Below are positions 12,733 through 23,680 of a DNA stretch of 64,000 bases, one piece after another. Source of the stretch: Gnetum montanum (lineage: Eukaryota > Streptophyta > Gnetopsida > Gnetales > Gnetaceae); NCBI GenBank assembly GCA_015680685.1, contig MNCI01000952.1:856973-920972 (forward strand). Direction: 5' to 3'. Made by a program: the position numbers and the translations under genes. The notes under the pieces were generated by a model. That model did not search any database, was not told the origin of the DNA, and was given only the letters and a program-made list of their open reading frames with translations. The stretch's first letter is position 1, and every line of letters begins with the position of its first letter.

Positions 12733-12733
12733 A

Positions 12734-13569
12734 TGATGAGCAATTGGATATTCCAACACTTAATCATACAAGTCAGAAGTATTCATGCACAACTAGATCG
12801 TAATCTATGGATGCATAATGTAAGTATACTAGTAAGTTGATAGTAAGTTCATGATCATTGTCCCCTCACTTAGAGTTAGCAAGGTGCAAAAGTATGATTT
12901 AACTCTTAATGAGGTATATGATAAACTAATGTAAACATGACGAAAATGATTATAAATTCTAATTCTAAGTATAATGAAAATGCAAAGCTATTCTATCCTA
13001 TGGCAATAAGTATCTATTCCTTATTTTCTGTACACATCCTAGGTTGATGTAACTATTAATGGGCTTACCAAGTGACTTCAATACTAAGCAAATCAAGCAA
13101 AGTCACTATTGGGTTACCAAACAATTACACTTTACACTTGAAACCTATCGTACTTATTTTACCTTACTAATAAACATTGGAATAGTAAATGACTTAGGAC
13201 ATGTAAATGACTTAGTAAAAGTAAACATTATGGAAAAGAAAATCTATTCTAAGTGATATGTTACAATGATAAAGAACAATCTCATTCTTTATTTCCATTC
13301 ATGAATTCTATTTAGGAATAATCCAATCGAATAAATATTTCATACAACTATAATTCACTACACTGTGGGCACTCATTCTAACTCTAACTTTGAGAAAAAA
13401 AATTGCATGAATTTTGCAAATTATTAGGTAGAAACTTATTTTTGATGTGATTGTGGGCTAGTATTTATAGGCATAACCATGGCCCACTACATTGTATCTA
13501 CAATAACATATGTGGGGCTACGATATCGCATCTACGATATCCTAGTCCTCAATATAAAATGTTTCATAA
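12734..13569 (-). repeat. RT2 5' LTR (836 bp)
   Basis: Forward-strand left end TGATGAGCAATTGGATATTCC matches the start of the 3' LTR copy at 5454; the right end (TCAATATAAAATGTTTCATAA) matches the copy ending at 6301. U3 carries GATATCGCATCTACGATATCC. The two LTRs differ by scattered substitutions and small indels. Confidence 0.83.
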
Positions 13570-14928
13570 CTTAGCCTAGACTTTGATGGGTTATGTTAAG
13601 GATGTTAACTCTATGAGGGTCTACTTCATATTTGAGAAGGCATCCAATAAAAAAATTGATACCAACACCTTCTTCCATTCATGCATTGATGCAATGACTT
13701 TAGCTAGAGTTTTTTCCTTAAAAATTTTAACAAACATAGTGAGGAGATAACCGTAGGAGAAGTGTGGTGAAGAGGAACCAATAATACCCATGTACATATC
13801 CCTTCATTTCACACTTTAATAGTGATATATAATCCACATGACTTCCCTATTTCACTACAACATAAAGCAAATTAAGCAGATGCCATGATATTGCATTTTT
13901 CCTATCCTTAACAATTACACAACAAGAAATTATAATTGTAAGCCTAGAATAGGACATTCTTAACTAACAAATCAAAATCTTGGTGGTGGTAGAATAGCAT
14001 GTCGAACTTCATTTTTCATCATTTACAAAACATTCTAGTAGTTCTTGCCTAGGAATGTTTACTTCCTTTAAAGCATAGTTGTTTTTCACCATCTAGAAGT
14101 AAAACAATAAAAACCTTTTTAAAATTTTTGAAAACCACTAAGTTTTTCTAAATTGAAATATGAAATAATCATTTCTTATAAGTGCTTACAAAATTTTCCA
14201 CCATAGCCTGGTCTTTCAATACCACAAATTCAATAAGTGGCATTACACCAGAATGCTCTAGCTTTGCATTGTAGCCTTAACTAACCAATTTTATTAGTAA
14301 TGTAAGATCAAAATGATGATACTATATCTTATGTATTCTTCCTTTGAAAAAAGTGAATCAAAACTCTATATTTTATTTAAAAGAGCTTCATAATATGCTA
14401 CCATTATGAAATGTAGCCTTATTTTTTTCATGAAGTATTTTGTCACATAAGAGGAAACTTCATCAAAAGTACTTCCACCATAGACTCTTGAAAATAATGC
14501 CAATGATGGTGATGATGACAGTATATCATAAAATTCATTTTCAAAATCTTCTAGAGTCAATGTTTTTCCAATGTGCTTTCTCTTTGATGATCTCTATGAT
14601 TTTCCTTGACCTCTACCATAACATACCATTTCTTTAAACAAAAACTATGAAATTTATAAAAAAAACTTAGGGCTTTCCTAAAATTGCTTTAAATATATAC
14701 AAATTGGTATGCATAGCTTATTCAACTCTTGTGGATCCATCTATATTAATTACAAGCTATGTTCAAGAACATAGAATGATATAATCTAATTTAAACAAAC
14801 ATTATAAATTGCAAAGCAAGTTATGCTAGTTATTTTATGAAAAAAATAAAGAATTTTAACCTTAAAAAATAATGAAAGTACTTATCATTTAGAAGTTATA
14901 TGCAAAAGGAAGATTTGATCATAATAAG
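13570..14928. other. Spacer between RT2 and RT3, no recognised gene
   Basis: Unassigned 1.36 kb. A 64-codon minus-strand frame at 14366-14560 (start MTLEDFENEF) contains Ser-rich and hydrophobic stretches but no domain I know, and nothing continues it on either side. No repeat termini were seen. Confidence 0.4.
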
Positions 14929-15814
14929 TGATGAGTAGCAAGGTGTCCCTACACCCAACCAAATGAATCACTAAGGCATTCACATGTGATCCAATTGAAT
15001 TCTATAGATTCCTAGTGTTCACGTACACAGGATTTAATCTAGAAGGTGAATCTAATCATGGAATAATCATTGTCTTCCCAACTACACTTATGAGGCTTAG
15101 TTGTATGGTTAAGTGTAATTGAAGCACATGATTTTCATTATTTTATACTTTATTCACCCAAGGTTTATAATAAATTGAGAATAAATTGGTTAACTAATTC
15201 AAGTAATTTAACTGCTAATTAATAACTAACTATCCTAACATAAGCATCTGATCCCACTTTTCGTACAGATCCTGAACACGTACAACAGTACTAGGCAACC
15301 AAGTGTTGAGCACTATTGAGATTACCAAGTGTTATACATATGCTCAAAGTGGTTGTACTTATGTATGCTAGTCTATTTAGCTTAATTAATTACTTAAATT
15401 TTTAATCAGTATAGCTTAATTAATTTCTTAATTAATGAAAACAATAAATGCATAAATAAATCATTAAGCTAGTCCAAGTGTTGCAAGGTTTATAAAATAG
15501 CTCATCTTTATTACCGCACACACTAGGGTGCTCAGGTACAATAATGCTCGAATAAAGATTTGTACACTCCTTGACTCTTGCTGTGGGCACTTAGAAACTT
15601 ATTTTATCTCTCACAGAAACAAATTGCAAGAGTTCCACTAGCAACTAAATCTCTAACCTCATTAACATGGTTGGGGTGTCATATTTATAAACCTACTAGG
15701 GTGCCATGTAGAAGAGTACACATCAATGTGGGAAACCCTACATCGATGGGATCCCATCGATGGGGTCACATCAACAACATCCCATCGACACAGTTGGCTA
15801 AAGAAATGTCATTA
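14929..15814 (-). repeat. RT3 3' LTR (886 bp)
   Basis: Minus strand: begins TAATGACATTTC at 15814 after the polypurine tract and ends ...GCTACTCATCA at 14929. The initial TG has become TA. A TATAAATA box is at 15689-15682. U3 has repeated CATCGATGGG words, including a perfect 22 bp palindrome at 15741-15762. The AATAAAGA and CTCATCTTTATT region around 15510-15560 marks R, shared with the other LTRs. Confidence 0.82.
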
Positions 15815-15825
15815 TATTCCCACGA
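15815..15825 (-). other. RT3 polypurine tract
   Basis: Minus-strand TCGTGGGAATA directly before the 3' LTR, preceded by GAGTTTTCATTAA as in RT4 and RT5 (GTTTTCATTCA). Confidence 0.65.
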
Positions 15826-16039
15826 TTAATGAAAACTCATCCTCTAGATCTTTACAAAATTGGAAGTTATGGAATTATTGACTCACACATGATACAATAA
15901 AATAAAACTAAGTGCCCAGGTGTACAGATGGACATTGATTACAAAATTGTGATGTTCATGATACAAAATTGAACATTAGAACATGATTGAACAAAATTTC
16001 ATAACACAATCTCTGATGGCATGAAGACGATCGAAAAGA

Positions 16040-18890
16040 TCATATGGTCCTTGGCGGTGGAGGCTCCTAAGGTTCCGAAGGACCTTCTCTAGGTTCGGGC
16101 ACATGCGATGGTGAAGGCGGCTATGGCTAACCTTCTACAACTACCACTTCTGGTGATCATTCAACAATGCCTTCATCTTCTCCTCCTTACTCTAAGGATC
16201 ATTCACAATCCACGCAGCATCACCAATGTGGGCTGGAATGGGGATATCCCATGGATAGGGCATTAGTAGGGATAGCTCTTTCACATTAACAAACCAAATA
16301 AGAAATTTCTTACATTTGATATCAAACACTTTAAGTGCATTCTGCAGCTCCTAGTAGTCATTCATCCTCTTAGCCAGGTTCTTGGTAGTTGATCTTTGAT
16401 CAGTGGACTTCGACTTGAGAACCTCAAGTTCTACATTTGCCACTACAAGCTTCTACTTGATGTCCTTATGTTTCTTAAACTCTACCTCATACAACAAGTA
16501 TGAGTTGGCCACTTGTTTCTCCCATTCAGATCGTAGCTGCCTGACAGTTAGCATAGCTAGATTTTCATATCAAAGATTGGCAAGCTTCATGTATTCTATC
16601 ATCTCCTTAATCTATAACTCCTTCATGTGGATCTTCACTTTGTTGTGGGCATCTCTCCCATAAACAATATTTTTCCAAATCTCTCTTCCTTATTAAAGTT
16701 GCTAAACAGTCTCATTTACTTTTTCCTTTGCCAACTAGATGTGTTTTTCATTAACTTCTTTCTGTAGATTGACTTGATCTCTGTAGTAATTTTTGACTCT
16801 CTCAAATTTGAGAGCCTCGAATTTCCAAGCAGCTACTTCAATTGTAGTCTTTTGGCAAAGAGCACAAACCTCCTTTATGGAGAGGATCCTATTTTCCACT
16901 ACCAATCTCCTCAGCTCAGTGTTTACTTTGACTAGCTACTCCTACTATTGATGGATGAAATCTTCCATTTGTTGTTTTTGTACATCAACATTTCATACAT
17001 GATGATTCTTTGCAATGAATTGTACATTATCCTAGTAGGTTTGATCCAAGGTCTTCTAAATTTTATGTTGAGTTGCCTCTGCCAAGGATTAATAGAACAC
17101 CACCATCTCTATTGCACCTCAACCCCTTTCAATCTTATGTGAAGTTGTCCAAGAGCTTCATCCTTTGTCAATGCTAGGTTGAGGAATGTAGGGTTAGCAA
17201 TTTGGGCTCTTAGTCTAATAACCTTTGTAGCCAAGTGTTCATTTAGCTCTTTTATGTTTTTGAGTTGTCCATCCAAAATTATGTTCTTTCCCCTTGCTTC
17301 CAACAACTTTGACTAGGTTATAGTTATGTTGTTCAAAAGATCAAAGACATCAAAAATTGATTACTTGGTTCCCACAAGTCGATCCAACAATTGTCCATGT
17401 TGTGTTGTGCTCAACTTGCTACTTACTATCCCTACGAACATTTGCACATCCTTAAGCAAAGAGATGTTTGGTACAAATGTCACATGTAGGTTTAAAGTTT
17501 CAATAACTCTATCAGCAACCACCTCTGCTATTATCTCCTACCCCTAATGCTGCATCACCAAAACTATTGTCCCCTCGCACTCCTCCAAGTGCACTGAAAA
17601 AGTAGGGGCATTCCCAGAGATTTCTACAAATTGCTACTATTATGAGAGGAATACCATTACCTCTCAAGAACTAGGGTTCAATCTTGTTGGCAATTACATT
17701 CTTTGGTCCAAAAAAATTAGTCCACCTCCCTCCATCTAGCTAACTATTCTAGCCACTTCATTCAAGTGGCTCATCACTGACTAATACATAGATGGATCAC
17801 CACCACTCATTCTTGCTTGTTGCTTTTGCTCACTTAAGATCCATTCTTGGAATTTGCACAACTGTTGAGAAGTTGCAGTGATATTCAACACTATTTGCTG
17901 AGTGGGTGATGGAGATTATGGTTGCTACTCCTCTTCTTTGATGACTTTTGCAAGGACTTTTTCCTTCATTATCTTTGTCCAATTAGCAAATGGAGCATGT
18001 TGGACATCATCATTTGTATAGCAGGTTATCCCTCCCCTTCAACATAGTTTTTTGATGAGGCATGGAAAGGGAACGACCTTCCTTCCACATTCATTCTCCT
18101 ATAAATGCTTTTCTATTTCAATATGGATTAGTTGTGGAAGGTTGGTAGGGAATCTAAGACTTAGAGAAACACATGCATGGGCAAAGAAGGTAGTGATCTT
18201 GCTTGGCCTCACCATTGGATTGAGGTGAAAGGTTGCAATCTTAAAGTAGATTCTCTCCATCGGTGTAAGCACACCATACTCTTTACAGTGGATGCCATAA
18301 CACCATTGTATTTATTCTTTCTTGATGTTGGGGTTTTCCTCTATTAGAATCTCAATGAGATTTACCCTAGTTTTTGGCAACCCTAGTGCCTCTATAATGG
18401 CCTGCATCAAGTAGGACACTAAAACATCCTTGATCTTGACCATTGAACCAACTTGCTTGTTATTCCAAAATAAAAATGTCTCTCCCATGTACCACTTCTT
18501 GTTGGAAGTGATGACGGGCCACATGGAAGAGGTGTTAGTTGATCTTATATTTCTTGAGGTGCTTACTCCAAGAAAGAGCCAAAATTCAACTCTTGGAGCA
18601 CCATTTTCTAAACCTCCTTTGATTTAATCTTCTTGAGATAGGCTTTTATCAATGTCACTTCAAAGTTTGCTTGTGGAGCTTATACCTCATCCTAATGCAA
18701 TTGCGCTATCACTACTACTTGTTTTGAAACCTGATGAATAGATTCCACTTCAAGCTCCTCTCTAAGAGGTCTTGTAGCATGGGTTGCTACTTGTTGTTCT
18801 TGGGCCTATTCTTGGCCCCTTTCTGTTCATGGTCATTTATTCTGTGGTTGTGATGGTCCTCCTTCCTATGTGTGCTTCCCCTTTAATACC
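16040..18890 (-). pseudogene. RT3 extra ORF: 'putative plant transposon protein'-like domain plus long coiled coil (decayed)
   Basis: About 950 codons on the minus strand, ending with a Pro-rich tail (EPPPPRTI) and the stop at 16042-16040. The best-preserved part (18524-18312) includes ETFLFWNNKQVGSMVKIKDV and ALGLPKTRVNL. It continues with CYGIHCKEYGVLTPMERIYF and, after more codons, VVPFPCLIKKLC. This order (FW...V-G/K-V, LGLP, LTP-ERI, LPxPxLIxxLC) is how I recognise the plant 'putative transposon protein' (Transposase_32-like) pattern. A charged, Leu-rich region from about 17310 to 16370 (ELNEHLATKVIRLRAQIANP and onward) is probably a coiled coil. It lies where some Athila elements carry an env-like ORF, but I see no signal peptide or membrane anchor. 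Several stops, mostly from CAA/CAG to TAA/TAG, interrupt it. Family assignment is by eye. Confidence 0.6.
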
Positions 18891-19199
18891 ATATGTGGTC
18901 ACAACACATCTAAGGATTAGTATATATAATGTGTAACTTATAATGTTTTGATACCTCATCTCATCAATTAGTAGGCTAAGGTTGGACCATGGTAGATTGG
19001 TTATTTTATTAATTTTTAAGTTCAAAGTGTTACCAAAGCTAAGGTTTAACTTTTGTGATTTGATGTTTTCATTTTGGTTTCTTTGTTAAACCTTTGTGGG
19101 AGTTAGAAACATTTTTTGTCAAAAACTCAAAAACTTCATATTTGTGGCCTCCACAACTAAGAGCTTACCTCTAACAGTTATAGGATCAAAGAACGAAGT

Positions 19200-19400
19200 G
19201 ATTTGAACAAATGGTTAGGAAGATATGGCTTCTATAAGGTTTTAGACTTTGAAAACTACAAAAACTCCTCTAGCATTTGAAAGGATATGTGAAAAATTCA
19301 AAGTGTGGGCATGTATATTTATACTATTTTTGTGCTGCATCAATAGTGTTTCATATACGTAGGGGGTCTATCGATGGGTACCTATTTACGAAGGTGTAAG
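19200..19400 (-). promoter_or_regulatory. RT3 internal LTR-like segment (possible promoter of the extra ORF)
   Basis: Minus strand: CCCATCGATAGA, ACACTATTGATG, TATAAATA (19323-19316), CATGCCCACAC, then GCTAGAGGAGTTTTTGTAGT. RT3's own LTR has, in the same order, CCCATCGATGGGA, CACATTGATG, TATAAATA (15689-15682), GACACCCCAAC and GCTAGTGGAACTCTTGCAAT. The ORF starts about 430 nt downstream. The ordered match is direct observation; promoter activity is inference. Confidence 0.55.
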
Positions 19401-19429
19401 TAAAATTTCTCAACTTGAATTTCTCATAA

Positions 19430-21039
19430 AATACATAGAGTTTTCTCATGAAAGTGGGGTCCATGATGTCCTAAAAAAGCCAAGAACTTGATGGAATCAT
19501 CAGAGAGGATCATGGAAAGTACAAAAATTGAAAAATTGGGTGGAGAATGTGTTGATTAAAGAAATTGCCTTAAGGAGCACAGAGTTGGATGCATCAAATG
19601 GGGTGCACGAAGGTTTGGATTGCAAGATTGTCTAAGGATGAGGTAATTAACTAATCCAACTAAGAGATATGCAAGTGGATCCTCTCCATAGTAGGCACAT
19701 GTCCTTTTTGCCATCTCATAACCTCAACCTAGGAGTTTGTGGGTTCCATAGGTGATTAATGATTATGAAAGTTAAGGAACAAAACTTAGAAGAGTCTACC
19801 TAAGAATTCAGGCATGTCAAACCAAGACATTAAATAAGGACATGAACACCAACACTGAGGTGAGTCATGAAAAGCATAGATGGATGAGAGAGAAAGTGGA
19901 ATGGAGTTCCTGATTAAGGTCACATAAATTCCCTCATGAATTTTGTGATTAAATGACCTAATAAAACCCATCCGTAGTCTAGACCAAAACCAACCACGTT
20001 CAATGACTTTGCATTGCCACTTTAAGACCAATCCACCCCCTTGAGACACAATAGTGCTACCACAAATCAATCACCATTCCTTATAGAGAAGAAAAGAGAA
20101 GTAGGAAATAATAAAGGGCCTTAGTTAGAGGGGACCTTCAAGCATGGGTAACATGTCTTTCTAGTCCCATAACCAATGCTTGTAGCCCATTATTTTAAGG
20201 AGTGTGCATTAAATTCCCATCATCATTTCATTTTTTTTATTTTTTTTAATCATTTTTTTCATCATCACTCTGTGTGTGTGTGTTTTTTTTTTTTTTTTTT
20301 TTTTTTTTGGAAGATGGAAACCATACCATGCAAAAATTTATTCAACTTCCTCTTATTGGTCAGTACAAAATGATAAGAAATCCATTAAAACACTCATGCA
20401 CCCAAGTAAGTAGGATGGTACAAAGAGTATTGAGTCCCCTTGAAGTCACACCTTGTTCAAACCCTTAAATCCTTTCCAAGTTCAAGAACTACCAAGGTCA
20501 CAAGTTCATTAAAGGTTAACTTAATGAAAAAGGATCTCATACTTCCAAAATAAGAAAAAAAAAACATAGAGTTTGTGGATTAGTGGATGTCATGGACTCA
20601 TTACTTATTCCATAAAAAGAAATCATGTCTTAGTTATAGGTACGAAAATTCAAAAATAAAAACTAGACATTAGTAATCAAAAACAATAAGTACAAACCAC
20701 CATTCACAACAACTACAACACCACTATGTCATGTTGTCATAAAGCATTTTATTAGCAAAAATTTAGAAAATCATACCCAGAATAAAAGAAATTATACAAG
20801 AAAGTGTAAAATATTCAAGAAAAATCAAATGTACCAGTGATTGTGTAAAATAAAAAATGGTGTAAAATAGGAAAAATTATAAAACAAAAATATGTAAAAT
20901 AAACAAAGTGTAAAACAAAAAATAGAAAAACTGAGGAATCACATAAATGGTTAGCACGAATGGCCATCTCCCCCACAATTGAGTTTGAAGGAGAAGATCT
21001 AAAAGATTGAGTGAGGATGTCCATCCAATGAGGTATTTA
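19430..21039 (-). other. RT3 3' non-coding region
   Basis: Between integrase and the internal LTR-like segment, no frame is conserved. It holds the lineage's conserved block (about 20100-20205; GGGCTACAAGCA, GACATGTTACCCATGC and CCTCTAACTAAGGCCCTTT on the minus strand), a second block (about 19860-19930) matching RT4 near 34946, and the GGATCCACTTGC block near 19690. A T-run following TGTGTGTGTG occupies about 20270-20309. Confidence 0.6.
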
Positions 21040-22300
21040 TTACACTGGCTTGCTTGGGATCATGGAAAGGTTTTATTTGTTCAATGTTGATCAACTGTTT
21101 CTTATTTGGGCTTTCAGGTTTGCAAATTATCATGATCCTAGAAGAAAAGGTTTCATCAATTATATAAGGCCCCCCTAATAATATTTGAAATTTTGTTTGT
21201 TGTGGAACATGTGTATGGTTCTAATAGAGGACCTTATCTCTAGGTTGAAATTTTACTTTTCTTATTCTTAGGTTATGTTGTTGCTTGTTGAATGCCTTGT
21301 GCACTTCATTTAAGGATAGAACCACTAATCAATTTTCATCTAGCACATTAATGTTGATCAATCATTCTCTTTGTGCTAGATTTAGGTCAAGATCCAACTC
21401 ATAGGTTGTTGAAAGTGTACGGAGCTCAAATTTAATAGAAAGTATTGGTAGTTTCCCATACACTAGCTCATAGAGAGAGTAGCTTATAAGGAGTTTCCAT
21501 GTTGAACAATAGGTCAAGAGGGCATCGTTGAGTTTTGTGCTCTAGTCTCTCCTATATTTGCTAATAGTTCTCATTAAGACCTTTGTAATCTCCTTGTTAG
21601 TAACCTCTTCTTGACCATTAGTTTAGAGGTGGTAGGGTGTTGTTAATTTATGTTCAACTCCCAAGCATTGCATGAGCTTGTGAAAAGTGGTGGCTGTGAA
21701 ATGGGTTCCATTGTAAAAAATTAGTGCAAGTGGCACTCCAAACTTGTTTACAATGTGTTGTTGAAAAAACTAAGTAGTAGTGGTTGATGTATAATCAACG
21801 ATAGCTACTACTTCTACCCATTTAGTACATTAGTCAATAGTGAAAATAATGTATGTCTTTCTATTGGACATGGGTGTGATGGGACAAATGAAGTCTATGC
21901 CCCATATGTCAAAGGGTTCCAGTGGTTGGATCCACTATTGAGGTTCCTCCATTCATGCAATCATCCCACAATCTTCTTGATAGCATCCACAAGATTAGAC
22001 AAATTGGTGGGCACCCCTGAAGATTATTGGCCAATAGTACCCTACCATCATAATTTTAATGACCATGCATCTCCTTACTTAGTGGCCTCTACAAGGGCCC
22101 TTGTGAGCATCTTGGAGAATGCACAATTGATTAGTATCTAGGAAACACCAACGATCTAGGCCATCAATGCACACCCTATAAACGTGTCTATTAATTTCCA
22201 GTGCTTGGCCTGATAAACAAACTATTGTTTCTTCCTGTGGTCCAGATCTTAAGGCATCTCTTGAGTGAGAAGATAAGTAAGGATGTCATCATACCATTTT
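21040..22300 (-). pseudogene. int: RT3 integrase (decayed)
   Basis: Integrase inserts element cDNA into the host genome. Minus strand: the zinc-finger region (22120-21980) includes GYYWPIIFRGAH; the second His and the Cys pair of the family pattern are partly lost. The core starts GIDFICPITPMSN with the first catalytic Asp. The second Asp is replaced in FYNGTHFT (family: SDNGTHFT). The catalytic Glu is kept in TNGQEEVTN. The C-terminal part (VPQQTKFQILLGGPYII) has no chromodomain. Multiple stops. Confidence 0.75.
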
Positions 22301-22379
22301 GTCATTAATTCTTTTAGCAAAGAGAAGTTTATCAGGAAATTGATCAAAGAGTGAGTTCTCCTCCTCTTTTTTATCCCAT

Positions 22380-23680
22380 CTTAACCGAGAGAGATGGTCA
22401 GCGACCACATTCTTGGTCCCCTTTCAATCTATCATTGTAAGATCAAATTTCTGCAAGATCACTAGCCACCGTATGACATGAGGGCTCACTATTGGCTTGT
22501 TCATCAGGAAGAAAATGGCACTAGAGTTAGTGCGTATAAACACTTTGTACCCAAGCACATAGTGCCTAAACTTTTCCAACACATACACCACTAGCATTAG
22601 TTCTTTCTTTGTTGTGGTGTAATTAAGTTGTGCACCCACAATGCTTCAACTTGCATAGTGAATGTAATATTGACATTTCTTATTGTCCAACTACATTACC
22701 ACAACTCCTAAGGCATAATTTTGAATTGGAATTTCTACAAGTCTCTCCTTCAGTTGTTGAAATGCACTTTCACATTCCTCAGTCCAAACAAATGGAACAT
22801 CTTTCTTTGTTAACTCAACCAACAATTTTGTGATCTTAGAGAAATTCTTTATAAATCACCAGTAGTAACCAATCTATCCAAATAATGACTAGACATCTTT
22901 AATTGTTTCCAACTAACGAGTTATTCCTTAGATGACCCTTATCTTTTTAGTTTTTAGCTTGATCCCTGCTTGTGAGATTTTGTGTCCCAAGACTATGCCC
23001 TCTTGGACCATTAGATGGCTCTTTTTCCAATTAAGATATACTTTTATTCCCATACATCTTTTTAATACTTGCTCAAGACAATCCAAGGATTGCTCAAATG
23101 TAGCACCATAAGTGAAAATTTCATCCATGAAGACTTCCACTTCACTACCAATTTGTTGTTGAAAGATGTTCAAAACCAAGCATTCGAATGTGGCAGGAGC
23201 ATTACACAAACCAAAAGGCATCTTTTAATATGAAAAAGTCCCCTAAGAACTTGTGAATGTAGTTTTGGCCTAATCCTCTAGTGCAATCTAAATTTGATTA
23301 TAGCCATTATAACCATCCATAAAGCTATAATAGCAATGTCCAGAAATGGTATCCAACACTTAATTAACAAATGGCAATCGAAAATGATCTTTGAATGTTG
23401 TCATGTTCAACAACCTAAAATCAATACAAACCTACCACTTGCCACCTTTCTTTGGCACAATCACAAGTGGATTGACCCACTCACCGTCTACAATAGGATA
23501 GATGAATCCCACCTTCAGGAGTTGTTCTATTTCCTCCTTGACAATTTACTTTAAATTGGGTTTCAACTGCTGCTATGGCTGCTTCCTTATCTTCATGGCT
23601 AGAGCAGTATAGATATGGTGCTAGCATATTCATGGATCAATCCCAGTGAGTTCAGGATACGAACAAGTAAAGGTTGTTGG
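22380..23680 (-). pseudogene. pol: RT3 reverse transcriptase and RNase H (decayed)
   Basis: RT copies RNA to DNA; RNase H removes the RNA strand. Minus-strand RT landmarks: VGFIYPI, VIVPKKGGKW, CIDFRLLN, SFMDGYNGYNQI, then MPFGLCNAPATFECLVLN (23221 on) and the catalytic box FMDEIFTYG in place of FMDDFSTYG. About 20 codons between the RT connection and RNase H are deleted relative to RT5 (RT3 runs LVEIPIQNYALG). RNase H shows QLNYTTTKKELMLVVYVLEK and an inactive IRTNSSAIFFL (family IHTDHSAI). It ends with the ADHLSRL motif. Confidence 0.8.

Larger units (their letters stand above)
5454..13569 (-). mobile_element. RT2: complete but pol-less LTR retrotransposon carrying gag and an extra ORF
   Basis: Two LTRs in the same orientation (848 and 836 bp) bound the element, with a tRNA-Asp-type primer site inside the right LTR and a polypurine tract inside the left one. 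Flanks are cttaa (5449-5453) and cttag (13570-13574), a target duplication matching at 4 of 5 bases, so the whole 8.1 kb moved as one unit. Read 5' to 3' on the minus strand it contains gag, a short scar, a remnant of the 3' non-coding region, an LTR-like internal segment, and a ~915-codon ORF. Protease, RT, RNase H and integrase are absent, so it needed enzymes from relatives such as RT3. All coding parts now carry stops. Confidence 0.83.

Noticed and set aside
14366-14560. 64-codon minus-strand frame as a small gene
   Set aside because: No homologue known to me, no continuation on either side, and an overlapping plus frame of similar length; nothing favours coding.
16403-16663. 86-codon plus-strand frame similar to one at 6882
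   Set aside because: The similarity is the mirror of the minus-strand homology between the two extra ORFs; the minus frame is the one that shows protein-like motifs and a shared stop.
15829-19430. Extra ORF region as a separate nested element instead of part of RT3
   Set aside because: In RT2 the same ORF lies with gag between one LTR pair with a near-matching target duplication, so it belongs to the element; in RT3 no second LTR pair surrounds it.
20270-20309. TG run followed by a long T run, considered as a transposon poly(A/T) tail
   Set aside because: It lies inside the RT3 3' non-coding region, where RT4, RT5 and RT6 have A-rich stretches at the same place; simple-sequence expansion explains it.
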